DNA of 64,000 nt from Hepsetus odoe (GCA_017165825.1 CM029374.1:11657589-11721588), one strand, 5' to 3'. Positions 22,990 to 36,557 are shown, numbered from the stretch's first letter. Numbers and translations are program-made. Notes: generated by a model not told the origin, from the sequence alone.

Positions 22990-23540
22990 ATACTAGAGAG
23001 AGGTGGCAAAGGCAAAAGGTTAGGCGCATGGTGAATGCTTAGTAAGGAGACAAGGACCTTTACGAATTGGTTAGACAGAGGGACTGAGATGGGAAAGCTA
23101 CACAGCAGGTAAGGTTGACAAAGAATAACAATGGAAACATTAACAAGGGAACAGAAAATATTGAGCAGATGGAAGAACTACTTTGAGGGGCAGGTGAATG
23201 AAGAGAATGATAGAAAGAGATGGTTTAACGATATGAGGAAAGTGAACCAGGAAGTGCAGCCGATTATCAATTTAGAAGTAAGGGCAGCAATGAAAAGAAG
23301 CAGCAGTATGATTTCATGTGGAGAAAGAGTACAGTAGATTGCAATGTTTGCTCTGAGAGTGTTGAAGTATAAAGATGCTCAGAGGGGGGTGCACTTTAGT
23401 TTTGTGGACTTAGAAAGTATATAACAGAGTGCTTATAGAGGAGTTATGAAATTGATTGAGAAGGTCAGGAGTGGCAGAGAAGTATGTCAGTGATACAGGA
23501 TTTGTATAACAATGTGACATTAGCATAATCAAACCAGACA
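22990..23540 (+). mobile_element. RTE-like LINE fragment
   Basis: Carries LSRWKNYFEGQVNEEND, the linker between endonuclease and RT in this family, then fragments of the RT N-terminus ('gagaaagagtacag', 'ctctgagagtgttgaa'). The flanking family sequence is missing on both sides, and stops break every frame. Confidence 0.75.
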
Positions 23541-23989
23541 AACAAAAAAACTGGCCATATGATTAAAGAAAAGAATCGTGTGACCCAGCTCTCCATTACA
23601 TGAGCGAATGAACTCCTACATACTCATATGGTCTCTGTGGTCTTGGTGGCCCTATTGGTTTGCCTTTTTAATATTATTAGCATGTGGAACGGATGCTCTG
23701 ACTATCTCGCCCTGTTTAGCCATCCTTTCAGATTGGTCATAGAAATGTAATTTCTTGCCTCGTAGCTGAATTTTTGAATTTGAATCTGGCAGTGCCTCTG
23801 TAATTATGACTATGAAGTACCATGGATGTTGATCTCTGCAGGAACTCACTTTGGAAACTGAATGAGGAAAGATACTTCAGTGTGCAATGGTTTTCTAACT
23901 TTAATAACTTTAATTTCACATGCCATTTTATTCAGTGGAAATTGTATTAATGCAGAAAGTGTCAAAACATATTGGTGCAAGTGAGGCTT

Positions 23990-24368
23990 TGTAGATACAG
24001 AGTTCCCATTTTGACCCGGTGAGCATAAGAACTGGACAATGGAGCAAATGCCCTGGTCTGATAAATCACAAATGTCCTTTTATATCATGTGGACAACTGG
24101 GAAACCTGTTACCTGTGGAAAAGACAGGACCAGGATGCACTATGAGAAAAACTCAAACTGGTGGAGCCAGTGTGATGTTTTGGACAATATTCTACTGGAA
24201 CATTCATGTAGATATTATTTTGACAATTACCACCTACCTATTCTCAGTAGGTGACCAAAAACACCATTTTGTGGCAACATTGTACCCTGATGGCACTTAC
24301 ATGCCTTGTGGGGTCAGAGCTGTTTTTGGCCAGACAATGTTACACGGGCGGTTTTAATGTTATAACTA
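23990..24368 (+). mobile_element. Tc1-like DNA transposon, 3' half
   Basis: Transposase-derived DNA ('actggacaatggagcaaatg', 'aggatgcactatgagaaaaa', 'gccagtgtgatgttttgg') with internal deletions. It ends in a terminal-repeat-like 'cggttttaatgttataact', the inverse of the start at 6331. No intact frame. Confidence 0.75.
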
Positions 24369-26517
24369 GAACTTAAACTTAAATAAAATCTAAAGCAATG
24401 CTGAGAAGCATTTGTCCATTTCGATTAAAGCACATTTGAGTGTCAATCAAGTTGTATATGCCATTGGTTGCAAATTGTTTCTGTTAAATAACTATTCTCC
24501 ACTTTTGCAGTTTCTTCTAAGTTTCTTTTGTAGTTCCTTTGTAGTTTCTTCAAGTTGATCTTCCATCTTCGATTTGATTTACATTCCATTAAATTGCTGT
24601 CCATACTTTTTACACAATTGCTGCAGCTAAAATCTCTGAGTCAGCCCTGACACTTTCACTGCTAACAAAGTCACCACTAACAAATGTCAGTCCAGTCACT
24701 CCAAGCTGACATTTCTCTTTTATCAACCCCTGGCTGGCCTTTTTCTTCTCACTTCCAACACCTTTCTCTTTTTTTACAGGTATCTGTTATCTTGTTCTTC
24801 TCTGAATCTTTATAGCATAATTTTCCTGCACTGATGTGCCCTCACTCTGTTTTTGGATCATGTGCATCTTGTTATGATTAACTTCAGGAGTTGAAGCAAT
24901 GAAAAATGGCAACCATACCCTTGTTCAGACAAGCAGCTCAAATCAGACTTTACATCTGACTGGAAAAAGATTTATACTGCCTGGAAACCAAAAAGCCACA
25001 TGAAATCTTATTGGAATCAGATTAGAATTCATGTGATTTTTTTTTTCATTCCTTAGAGAAAAAAATTTACATCATAACGTGTGAAAAGAAAACTGCACAT
25101 AAAAAATGACTGAACAATCATACTTTATATATTGAAGGTTTATAGTGACTTTCAGTGAAGGTTTGAACTTGATGCTTGAATATTAAAGGTAGAGTCTTTG
25201 TGCGCTATGCATAAGAGGGATTCTGTGGGGTGCATTTCTGTTTCCTGTTTGTTGCAATTGTTGCAATAGTTATGAGTAGAATTGCACAAAGAACTGGCCC
25301 TTACAATTGCAATAAGCGTTTTTAAATTTGAGGACAAACAACATAAAGAGAATACAGGAAAGAGAAGAAAACTTGAATTATGCTCACAATAATCTAAAAT
25401 TATACTTAAAAACCATCATCTAAATAGGTCTAAAGTTATTATTCTTTTCATTTCACATTCATGGATGTGTGTAATGCAAGCCTTTCCAAGACATTTGGCA
25501 ACTGGTGGATTCTGCTGTAAAACTAAGCTGGTACAGATCACCAGTGCCAGTGCTGCCTCTGCCAACAGCAATGAGTCAACTCCACTAAGAGCAAAAAAGA
25601 GTTATATAATCAGTCGAGACATGTCAGATAAATTATAACTCTACTTTTGTCTTTATATTAGAAGACAAAAAATATATACTATATCTAGTGCTATTGTTAT
25701 TTATTTTCCAAAGATACATTACCACTGTTTTTGATGCACCTGTCCATGGGCTTTTCTCTCAGGGATCTTGCCAATTGCTTTGGTATTTACTTTACCACAG
25801 CCAACAGTATTACTGGAAACTGGACAACATTTCCATAATAATGACAAGGTTCCATCCAGCTGTGAATATTGCCAGGAGATGTCAAATCTCACTCACCACT
25901 TCATAATTCCCTGACACATGTTTTTATCATTTTTTGACCCCTGGATTAAAGGTATTTTACAGGAAAAAATGGGAATGTGAAAAAAAAAACAATAAAAAAA
26001 CAGATGCCCCAAACATTTTTAAAAAGTATATGTAGATCAGAAATGATAGGATGCCTGTGTTTTCTTTATCTATTTAGAGGCAAGAGGGAGAAGCTTATGC
26101 CACATGTTGGTTTTGTTTGTGGTTATAAATAAGGTTGTAAATAATTTTTTCAAAGAGCTTTAAGAAAAATAAGGATAAGCTATCATTTGCTGAATCCATA
26201 AGGTCCTCTTTAGTAAAAGGACAGAGAAGCACTGTCAAATCTATAAAATACTCTGCTAGCTTATTCTAATATATAGATTAAATGCAACAACCAGACATTC
26301 TTTCCGATCTTTCATTACAGTAAAAACAGGATGCATCATGTTAGGTGATGTTTTTAAATCAGACCACATAAAATACTCCTTTGGATAATTTGTCCTCTGC
26401 TGCAACCTCAGTCACACTATCCTATTTCCATAATCAATAGTTGGTCCTGATTAGTAGCTATGCTGCTTTTTCAGTTTTTGAGTCAACATACAGGATGAGG
26501 GACAGGTTTAAAAGTTA
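24369..26517. other. No gene seen
   Basis: AT-rich, intron-like sequence. No exon, SINE or LINE recognised. Confidence 0.5.
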
Positions 26518-26745
26518 AAGAAGCAAGATTACGCTGATTTTGGACATGACGAGAAATATATTGGGTAGAGAATGTTGAGGATGGAGCTTCCTGGCAAGAG
26601 GAAAAGAGGAAGGCCAAAGAGGAGGTTTATGCAGGCAGTTGGAGTGAAAGAGGAAGATGCAGAGGACCAGAAAAAAATGGAAACTGATGATATACTTTTG
26701 TGACCCCAAAATCGAAGCAGCTGAAAAATGAAGAAGAAGAAGTGG
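26518..26745 (+). mobile_element. RTE-like LINE, 3'-end fragment
   Basis: Contains the conserved 3' coding end ('atggagcttcctggcaagag', 'gaggaaggccaaagagga', 'gaagatgcagaggaccag') and a (GAA)n-type tail at about 26729-26742. 5'-truncated. Confidence 0.82.
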
Positions 26746-27518
26746 CAGTTAATATAGCATTTAGAATCTGGGCATTTGATCTACAGCAGCCCAAAGAGTG
26801 GACTTTTGGGTCAAACACTTCTTTCCCAACAGACCATCCTAACCAATGTGCATTGGAATGGATGACAAAGCCACAAGGCCAGGAAAAGGTGTTTAGCCAA
26901 CAATTCTCCTGAATGGCAACTGGTCATTGCTCATAGCACTACACACATTCTTATTATACCAACAAAGAGTTACTCAACCTGACCATAGACATGGCAAATC
27001 TCCCAGAAGTGGGTAGATGTGACCCTATTCCTCTGTGCCCTTAAGTAGAGTTGGTGGTAGAAAGGCATCTGGATTGACTAAAATAATCTACCTCAGGAGT
27101 AGTCAGCGCTTGACAGAGATGAGATTGCCTTCTTGAACTTTCCTAAATTCTGAGTTAGTCAGTGGGATTTCAGCATTACCAAGGTGTTGAACATTGGAGC
27201 AATGTGCACTGAAATGTTCTTATAAACCTCAGCCTCTTTAAGGACATCATGACCAGGCAGCTCTCCTCACAGTGCTTTCTAAAATGTGCTTCTTTGTGAA
27301 GTTTCATTTCATAATTCAAATTATTACAAATGAATAATAAAAGACAATCACACTTTTTAAAATGAGTATAAAATTAAAATTGATTTGTTAACTTACCTTC
27401 CACCTTTTGCAACAAATGTTTGAAATGCTCTTGAAATACTCTTAAAATGCTCATAAAAACTGCAAATGCACACATTTACAGTTTCTCAGTCTGAGAAGGA
27501 TGTACAAATGTAGCTTTA

Positions 27519-27583
<65 letters not shown>

Positions 27584-28337
27584 TGGATGTGTTGGCATAT
27601 GCTCAATGGCTGTATGAAAATATATTGTCTAGAATCTAGCCAAGTCCAAGACACCATCTTCTTGCTACAGCTGATCATGATCTATTTCTGGCTGTCATTC
27701 TACACCTAGACTTCTTTTCATTAGGTTCTCCTCCATGCGCTGTCAGTTATTTTGTCTTCATGGAAGTTTAGCCTTGCTGCAAAGTTATTCTTGAACCTGT
27801 CTCAGAAGTAACATTCATTTCCTAGCCTTTTTTTTCTCTGATTTTGTATCTATATTACTTTCTACTCTTTATTTTTAATTACCTCTTTCTGCATCATTTG
27901 AGGAATTTCACCCCACAATTTTTAATTACCTCACGATTTGTATCTCTCAAACATCACATTATTTTGGTTCAAGTTTTTTTCATTATTTTGTTCTAGTTCA
28001 TATTGCCTTCCTAATTTTAAGCAGTGTAGTTATTTTACATATTTAGCACTTTGTCATCAGGCACAAGAAAGAGCATAGTTGCTTACAGTTCACACAAATA
28101 TTTATTTGAAGTTGTCCCTGATTTTGAAGGTTGTCCCTGATTGAAGACATCCCTGAGTTTTCAGCTTATAAAGACAAGTCTTCACATGGGCTGGATTCTA
28201 GATTGGGGGATTTCATCTCAAATCCCAAATCTGAGGACTTCTTTGACTAACATTGATAAAATAATAAACTTCGACTCAAGATGAGATGAGATTTCATGTC
28301 TCATTTTGTGACTTGAACAAGCAACATATAATAATAT
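26746..28337. other. No gene seen
   Basis: AT-rich sequence with the TA microsatellite in the middle. No coding or repeat family recognised. Confidence 0.5.
27523..27580. repeat. (TA)n microsatellite
   Basis: About 29 uninterrupted TA units. Confidence 0.95.
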
Positions 28338-28349
28338 ATAACAGCTGTC

Positions 28350-28573
28350 CATCCATCCGCTGCCGCTTATCCCAAACTGTGTCGCACTGGTGTCCAACCC
28401 AGCGCACACAGGGCGAGGACGGGGGACGCACCCTGGACAGGTCACCAGCCCATCACAGGGAGGAGCGGGACGGGGACGGCACTTACCTCAGGGCAACCTA
28501 TTGGGAAGGGGTTCAAACCCCCGATCCGCCGATCACGTGGCCCACGCCCTAACCACTAGGCCACCACTGCCCC
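28350..28573 (-). mobile_element. SINE type 1 with 12-bp target duplication
   Basis: On the minus strand it reads head (GTGGCCTAGTGGTTAGGG), B box (GGTTTGAACCC), body and CGGATGGATGG tail. The body has a small deletion. ATAACAGCTGTC occurs at 28338-28349 and 28574-28585, so insertion ends are exact. Confidence 0.93.
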
Positions 28574-28585
28574 ATAACAGCTGTC

Positions 28586-30018
28586 ACTTCTGCCATATCA
28601 TTTAAGCGGTGTTACTGTGTAAACTAAGGCAAATCTGTTAACATTTATACTTTCACTTCTCTCTGTTTATTTAAAGTCAGATTTCTTGCTTTGCAGTCTT
28701 CTCTCGATTCAGCACTTCTAGCATGTCCTCATGATCTAATTCACTTGGAGGTCATTGATTCAAACCATTGGAAATAACTGGTGATTTACTGATCTAAATT
28801 AAGTGTCAGTCAAATTTGTCACTTCTATTCACCATCACTCACCTTAAATTGATATTTCTAATCATAACTAATGCTCTTATTGTATTAGATTTTATGAATC
28901 ACTTCTCAAACAGTCATATTTTCACTACCTGACAGTTATGTTGGGAAAATTTCCCATAAAGGTAATGTGTATCACTGTCTTTTATGTATACACTGGAAAA
29001 ATATGTTTAGGCTAAGTATATATACATTATATATATTCATTAATTTCTGGGTGGGCATGTCATTTCTCTTCCCCATCACTCAGAACGATGTTCATTGAAG
29101 TTAGTTGACATGATAGAGTACGGCAGTACCATTGTTCTCCAATTGTGCTGAACTGCTTAATACTGTTTCAATGGCAGCAGTTCAAAAATGGAGAATGATA
29201 AGGAATAAAAGAATGAGGGATATATCCCGATATAACCTATGGTATATAATCAGGCTAATCTATGTTTTTACAGACTAAGAGTTTAGTGCACACAGGTCAA
29301 TTTGAGAATGACCAAGATACGAAGCACAGCAGTGGAAGTCAGTGAAGAAGAACATATTACTGGGAGGAAATCCCCAATAATTGTAGCTTTCTCATTTAAA
29401 CATGCCCAGCTTGTTAACGACAGAAGCTGAAGCTAAGGGGAAGGGGAGCTATTTAACCAAGAATCACAGGGCTAATAAGGAGAATGAGTAGACAAGCAAA
29501 AGCGTGTTTTTGCCTTGCTGTCCATCACTTTCAGATTGGGAGCTCTAGTTCATGATTTCATTGTCTGTGGAGTCTGTTTTAACTGTTTTAATCTTTAGTT
29601 TCATTTTACTAGATACTTGACCATTCTGTTCTCCCAGTAGCTCAAAAGGTGTCGCAGCATGTTTAGTATTCAGAGTTTCAGGTAAACACATACAGTACAT
29701 TACAAAAACAACCCCGGATTAATTTCATAATTAGTTTCCAAACAGATGTTCTTAAATTTTTAATGTATTACTGAGAAATCATTCTCCTGTTTTTAAGCTT
29801 TTGTTTTCAGTCGAGTCCTTGTGTGTTATTAGTTTCAGAGGAATGCCTTTTGTTAAGGCAGTAAAGAAAAAGGTGTAGATGATTAAGCAGTAAAGAAAAA
29901 GGTGCAGATGATAACAGATTATTAGACCAGTTTATTTGTTTACTGAAGATGCGGAATGCTAAGTTATTGGAACCCTTTTATCTAGAAACCTTGTATCTCT
30001 AGGCATTCTGAAGCCTGT
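28586..30018. other. No gene seen; contains a short tandem duplication
   Basis: AT-rich sequence with no recognised exon. A 29-bp unit beginning GCAGTAAAGAAAAAGGTG is duplicated at 29858 and 29887. Confidence 0.55.
29858..29914. repeat. 29-bp tandem duplication, two copies
   Basis: GCAGTAAAGAAAAAGGTG(T/C)AGATGAT occurs twice, 29 bp apart, with one substitution and a small end difference. Confidence 0.85.
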
Positions 30019-30367
30019 CAAGGTGTAACGGTGGCAGGGTGCGGGAAGAACGGCTGCACTGAGCCAGGAGTCAGGAACATAACTTTATTATCCATATTAA
30101 CTAAAACAAGACAAAAGGACTGCAGTTCTGACCAAAACAAGACACAAGGAACTGGAGTCGAGACCAAAACAAGATATCAAAAACACCATTAACTGTAGGC
30201 TTCACCTAGTGAATGAGCCGCGCTCTGTTCTGACTCATCGGGGCTTAAATAGTCAGCCCCAATGAAGCACACCTGTGCCTTCATGAGCTCAGGTGTGCTC
30301 AGTCAGAACAGAGCACCCTCTATCGTACCCAAAATGAAACTCACCCGTGACAGACTGTGACACAAGG
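30019..30367 (-). mobile_element. Solo LTR with 5-bp target duplication
   Basis: The LTR proper is 30024-30362. On the minus strand it starts TGTCACAGTCTGTCACGG, has a TATTTAAG box near 30244-30251 and an AATAAA polyadenylation signal near 30087-30092, and ends GTTACA. CAAGG flanks it at 30019-30023 and 30363-30367. TG...CA ends with a 5-bp duplication and no internal region are the signature of a solo LTR left by recombination. Its start resembles the LTR starts at 56557 and 61736. Confidence 0.85.
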
Positions 30368-30394
30368 TAAAATGGTTCCTTTTATTTCATTTAA

Positions 30395-30508
30395 ATTTTA
30401 TCTGTTTAATATGCTGAAGATATGAAGGTTTGTTCTGCATCAAAAAAGTGTTTTTTGTGCAAACAAGCTAAAATGAGGGGTGGCTCAAGATTTTTGCACA
30501 GTACTGTA
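30395..30508 (+). mobile_element. Terminal fragment of a Tc1-type or foldback element
   Basis: Ends 'tttttgcacagtactgta', the terminal sequence of the foldback elements at 47.8 and 58.5 kb. The rest is diverged. Confidence 0.55.
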
Positions 30509-31860
30509 GCATTTAGGACATTTAGGTGTAGCAAGGAGAGCAGCAGAGGCACACGTGTGTGGTAGAGGTCTAGTACTTTACTATACAACTGTATCATACA
30601 AATAAACAGAAACCATGTGTGAAGGGTTGTGTGCTGTGATTGGTTGTGGAGAATTCCCAGGTCAGTAATCTGGGGAACGGGACCACTGCCATGACCAGTG
30701 AGCTGTGACAATAGGGAGAGGGTCTGATGGCTTTGATATGGTGTGGGAGATTTTTGCTGTCACTTGGTCCTTTAAAGCTATGAGTTTCTACAGAAAAAGG
30801 CGCAAGCAAGTTTCTCTGACTAGAACCAAAAATGGCTCTTTTAATGGGTGTAATCTCCTGCATTGAAGCAATTGGTTATTCCCCCAACATTTCACCATGA
30901 TTCTTTATATTGCTTTTTTTACACCATCTCTGTAATTTTTTTTGTCATATAATGGACAAAACAGCACTGTGTAACTAAAGTAATAAGTACTATCATAGTT
31001 GCAGACTATTTTTAACCAATAAAGTGCCCGTGTTATTCAGCTGAGACCCATTAAGGCTGAAGGAGGCAAGAACCTTAAGAGACTCTTTAAAGAGCCTAAT
31101 AGCCATCAGTAGGAATGCCCTCACATAGCCCTCTCTGGAACAGTCCAGTTATAGAAGTCTATTATTAAAAGCGATCCTCTGTTTAGCTAGATGGCATGTA
31201 GAGTGTGAAATTGTGCAAGATTCCCTGACACTTATCGAATTTCTTCATTCTATCAGTGAGTCCAGTCTGCTATTAGGCTTGCTTTCTTAATCCATTTATT
31301 GATTGTGCGTGCATCACAAGAGTTTATTCACCACATTACATGTGGGTGCATCACAAGAGTTTATTCACCACATTCATACCACATTACAGCACAGAAGACA
31401 GCCGATACAGACTTTTAGCATGGAGACTGCACACGAGAAGAAATTATTTAGGCTTGTCAATACATTACAACTACTTTACAATTTGTAAAGTGCAATCCAA
31501 GATATAATTTGTTGCACCATGTATTAAAAGTTCCTTTTCGATGATACAACATGGGAAATAGTACTCAAAATATTACGTATCACTAGAGGTAAATAAATTA
31601 TTTTAGAAATAATATTTCAATTCAGTTTGACCTTAGTCTTGACCATTTTTCTTCCCTGCTTTCACAAAAATGTTGGTTACTGATAATAATGATAGTATTT
31701 GTTTTTTTCTGACATAATATCTGCCATTGTTTCCTTGTTTTAAGTTGAGTTGCAGGTGGTTAAGTTGACAAAGTCCTTGAGCAGTACAACTGTCTAAGCA
31801 ATAGCACCATCAGCAGGAGATTACAAGTTCAGACCCCCGGTGAAGTGAACTTTCTTATAA
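30509..31860. other. No gene seen
   Basis: AT-rich sequence containing a 37-bp tandem duplication at 31309. No exon recognised. Confidence 0.5.
31309..31378. repeat. 37-bp tandem duplication, two copies
   Basis: GTGCATCACAAGAGTTTATT and the following CACCACATT occur at 31309 and 31346. Confidence 0.88.
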
Positions 31861-31910
31861 GTGAAGTGAAAGTTAAAACTTGTCATTGTGAGTACACAGC
31901 AAATGCAGCA
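31861..31910 (-). mobile_element. SINE type 2, tail fragment
   Basis: 'gtgaagtgaaagttaaaact' followed by 'tgtcattgtgagtacacagc' is the inverted type 2 tail. Only the tail is recognisable. Confidence 0.55.
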
Positions 31911-32379
31911 ACTACATATCAGACATGCAACACCACTACCTCACTGCTGAAGCCATCTTTTTCAGGGAGTCCAGGACAGTAGAATGGGCCAATGGGCGCT
32001 CTCTTTGGGTGTGTAGGCTGGCCCTTCTATACATCACTCAGCACAAGGCTAGCCAATATGGCTGTTAGCTGACATAAGAAAATTAGAAATTAGATATATA
32101 AGAAATAAGAAATAAGAAATTAGCAGTTAGCAGATTCAGTGGATGGCTCAGTCTATCTAGGATGGAACATGTTCAAGTCTTCACACTCATAGCACGGTAT
32201 TTTTATGTGATGTACATAGTACATCATAAAAGTTTTAACATTTTGAAAAAGTAAAATGCTTTCCATTCATTATTCAAGAAAGTTCCATGTTAAATGCTAA
32301 ATGCTAAAACATGTTAAACATTTTTCTATTTTAATTTAGATAATTATGGCCTAGAGCCCAAAAATACAGTGACTAAAGT

Positions 32380-32765
32380 GCAGTGTGTTTCCACATTCTG
32401 GGATGTTTTCAGCAAATCAACCGGTTTGCTGACTTATTACTGTGCTTGATTGGCCAGTTAAGTTGCCTAATCTAATTCCCATTGAGAATCTATCGGGTAA
32501 AGTCAAGAGGAAGATGAGAAACGGCTGACAGATGAAAAATATAGATGAGCTAAATGCTGCTATAAAAACAAGCTGTGCATCAATAAAACCTCAGCATTCC
32601 CAAAACCGATCCCCTTCATACATTGCAGTATTGATTCAGCTATTCATGGTTTAAGGAGCCTCTACCAATTATTGACTGCATAAATGAACTTGGTTTAGAC
32701 TTTTAGGGACATTTCTGTTTTTAAGCCAAATATTCTCATAATGATAGGAAAATGCAGACGTCTGT
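32380..32765 (+). mobile_element. Tc1-like transposase C-terminal relic
   Basis: Read with stops, it gives LDWPVKLPNLIPIENLSGKV, equivalent to the PDLNPIENLWG block that carries the last catalytic acidic residue of Tc1/mariner transposases. This is followed by KRKMRNG, MKNIDELNAAIKTSCASIK and a GASTNY/HK end. The N-terminal two thirds are missing and the frame has stops. Confidence 0.78.
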
Positions 32766-33006
32766 AGAATTGAGGACAAAATGCTGCGTCTTGTGTTCTA
32801 CAGAAAAACTACAAAAGCAGAAAGTCTACACTGTGGTTAAAGAGGATCAAGTTAGGTGTTAGGTTTAAATGATTACTCAGTCATGGTATTACATGTTATT
32901 GGAATGTCAAAGAGAGGGAGAAAATGAAGATGTAGGTGATGTTGTGTAGAACCATTGAAGCATTAGTGCCCTCTACCTTCAGCAGCCTTTCTCGATTTTT
33001 TACAAA

Positions 33007-33008
<2 letters not shown>

Positions 33009-33038
<30 letters not shown>
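33009..33038. repeat. (AC)n microsatellite
   Basis: About 15 AC units. Confidence 0.92.
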
Positions 33039-33039
<1 letters not shown>

Positions 33040-35540
33040 TTTATCTCACTAATAACAGTGACTATATGGCTTGTTAGACACAGATGGTGGCTGCACAAAT
33101 GAACGGTCCAGCTTTAATTGTTTCTCAAACTTGTTATGGCAACACTGACCCCAATTCTTCCCATGAGAAGCAGTGACATTTGAGTGTGGCATCCAGAGAG
33201 GGCAAATCCACCACCTACCCATGACCACAGTATTAGATCTACTGTTGGTAAAGCCATTAATTGATACTCCAGAGTCTTTGAGCAGTAGACTCTGTATATT
33301 TTTGGAGTAATATCTCTTAATAGCAGTATTACAGGAAGAGCCATTCACACTAAATGCTTGAGTCTATGGAATGTAAATGTCTTTTTAATGCAATTTAGCT
33401 GTTAGTGAGTGTCTGGGCCACAGCACTGATGACTGTAATGATGTTTTTCAATTATTTATTCTTCTTCATGCAGCCATGCAGCCTAACAGTGCATCGTTTC
33501 AAACAGCTGGCTGCACAGCAGCATGGGTTTCCTTATATTATTGGAGGAATACATTAAGCTCCATTCAGGGCCAAGTTGTGTGTTTATCCATAACTTTTTG
33601 GAAAATTAGATGAAATAAATATCCAAAACTTTTACCATTGTCCCTTTGTGTTTGAAGAATTTGCCATGTTTTTACACTGTCCTCCATCATCTACATATTA
33701 TACACATGATAATGTTAGGGTTAAAATATACTCACTGTTTATCATCTGCTTGAAGAATTTTTTTTTTTAATAAAGATGCCAAAAAATGTAGCTGCAGAAG
33801 AACAACCACTTTTGGTTCCCTAAAGAACAATTTTTAAAAATAAGATTTTAAAATGAGAAAAGAGTGAAATACCATTAAATAACCTCCACTTAGTCTTATT
33901 TTCAGCCTCAAATGCACCACACACGTAGCCATATCATTTCAATGTTCATTTCAAGTTAAAATATTATCACATATCACGTTACCACATATTATAAGATGAA
34001 TTAAAGTATAGCATGTAATTATTTAGTTAATCTTTAAAAAATACATTCACAATATTATTACATCTTTAGAATATGCTGTTTAGTTTCTCATTCATACGGA
34101 CACATATGCCACAAAAACATGAAAATAATAAATTTTTAAACCCGTTTTGACTTAATCTTTTTATGGTATAGTTTTAAGCATTTTTGCCACTAAGAAGCAA
34201 TACAGCACAGCCACACGTTAAATGCACAGTAGCAAAACAAATGTTACCAAGGTGGGAAAATGGTCATTCAAAAGTAAAGATTTAAAGAATTAGACAATCA
34301 TGAAAACATAAAGAATGGCAAGAACAATTTATTTGATATTAGAATATATGTAATATATGTCATGAATATATTCTGATAATACATGTCAGAATATATTAGA
34401 ATGTATCGAGCCTTAAAGCAGCAAAATGCACCACACATACTAACAGATGACATGCAACATATAATCTAGATTCTGTACTATATTCTATATTTAACTAAAA
34501 CCCTTCATCAAGAGTTTACATTATTTTCAGGCCAGTGTCCTGCTGCTGTCATATATCCCTGTGTCAGTATGGAAAGCAAACAACTGGAATATATCAAAGC
34601 TAATTCTGTTTATCCTGCAGTGCCAGTGTTTGCTCTTGTTGAGAGAGTAACAGTAGAGAAGTGACAGTGAGATGAAAGCAGATGCCTGTTTCTACATGTT
34701 TACTGAAGCTTTTTTATTATCCCTATAGATGTAGTTAAAGAAGACAAGCTCACAGGTACTAAAATGAGAATTTCTACTATGTAAACATATGACTGGACTA
34801 AAGGGATTGATGGCACAATGTTATGTAAGTCTCCACTGATTTTTTTTTCACTGAAAAATTGGAAATAACCTTGCCTGATGTGAGACAGCTTCAAGAATCA
34901 GAATGGCCACAAACACTATGAACCAACAAACATTTTCGAGAGATGCATGTTCATAACATTCAGTGCATATTCTCAATACAACATATTCTCACTCTTTGCA
35001 TTATACTTCAGGGTCAAGTGACTGCTGGTTTCCACAGTGATGAGCACTATAAATGTTACCATAAGTGCAGCAACCATGAGCAGCCCCCGATATTTCAGCA
35101 ATGAACTCAAGTGAGCGGATGGTCTCAGATTGCCTCATTACTCATCTACTGCTAGACTCACAGGAAGCCATGTCAATATTGGCAGCATGTCAGACAAAAT
35201 GTGACTGATGATGCTGTGTGCTATGAGCATTTGATGGCAGTCAGCAATCACAAGAATTGGAGTGCAGTGAGTAATACATTATAAATTAAGGCTCCAGAAG
35301 TAATGCAATCTTCTGCAGTGATCCTCCCACTGCTTGGTTAGTTTAAATGTAATTATAAGCGATTAAATGAGACTGAATATGTCGTCAATGTGAGATTGAA
35401 TGACTTCATTGAATGAGATTGAGAAGACTCCACTAATAACAGACTGGGTTGGCCCTTGTGGACTAAGAGCTGGGGTTTAACTCTATGATGATGGAATCAT
35501 GGAGGTTTTCTTCTTCTCCTCAACATGCTTTTTGTAATAG
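33039..35540. other. No gene seen
   Basis: AT-rich intron-like sequence. Short ORFs have no recognisable domain. A patch at about 35010-35300 is less AT-rich, but no signal could be supported. Confidence 0.5.
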
Positions 35541-36500
35541 TCAAGTCAATTTTATTTATATATATTTCTACAACTGTTGTTGTCACAAAGCAGCTTTACA
35601 AAAGCCCAAAACAGCAGGAGAAACCTTTGGAGGAACCAAGACCCAAAAGGGGAATCCATCCTCATCCTGGTTGACACAGGAAACAAAGAAGGAAGAAAGA
35701 AAAAGAAAGTCCATTTCATAATTAAACAATTAGGAGATGACTTCCGGTAAGTATGAGTCACAGTTAAAGAGTCCATTTGTGTCTGTAGTTGGAGGTTTGG
35801 CCAGCTAATAGTGATGGCTCTGCCCGAGTGGGTAAAGATTTTGCTAATCGTAATGGCAGTAGTTCATGCAGATGATCCAGTCTGATGTAGCTGATCTGAA
35901 GTTCAGGTAAGGAGAGAATTCTGATGATAGTAGTTTTGTCAACTTGGTGGAGTAGCTGGTATAGAGTTCAGGAAACCCTCACAGTGATTGATGGACTTGC
36001 CCTCCAGAAATACCTAAGCTGTCCACTATACTGGTGGAGAAAGAAATTAGATCTATTTTGAATGCCATACTGTACAAACCATTAATTTATAGAGCGCAGT
36101 ACTCTGGTAAAGTCGCTAATACACCCTGAATAGAAAGATCAGAACTGAGGGTTTTAAAAACACGAGAGCATCCTGAGACACTGGTGTCCCCCCACACCAC
36201 CGCCAACAAACCTGAGTGATCGCGTGATAATGGTGGGCCAGCTGCACCAACATCCCAGTTTACTGTAATTCTCTGTATCTGTGAAACCCTGGATCTGCAT
36301 CTTTTAACTAATAAGAAAAAAAGTACTAAAAGGCTGACTAAACAAGTCTTTATTCTGGACTTAAATCCTGAGAGTGTGTCTGAGTCCCAGAGAGTACCTG
36401 GAAGGATGTTCCAGTGATTGGAGGCTTTGAATGAAAAGGCTCTTCCCCTGTTGTTGTTTTCAAAGTTCTGGGAACTGTTAGAATAAAGACTTGTTTAAAG
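35541..36500 (-). mobile_element. Decayed LINE-like dispersed repeat
   Basis: The left end on the minus strand reads AAATAAAATTGACTTGACT, a LINE-like 3' tail. Next to it is the common fish repeat block 'aaagcagctttacaaaagcc' and 'ggaggaaccaagacccaaaa'. At 36350-36450 'gtctttattctggacttaaa' and 'gttccagtgattggaggctt' belong to the same family further 5'. No usable ORF. Confidence 0.55.
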
Positions 36501-36557
36501 GTTTTAAGTAAAAAGTTTTTTTTCTCAAATTAAATTATTGGTCAGTGTATTTGACAC

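Noticed and set aside
27451..27709. ORFs with Tyr-Ile repeats
   Set aside because: Translations of a TA microsatellite.
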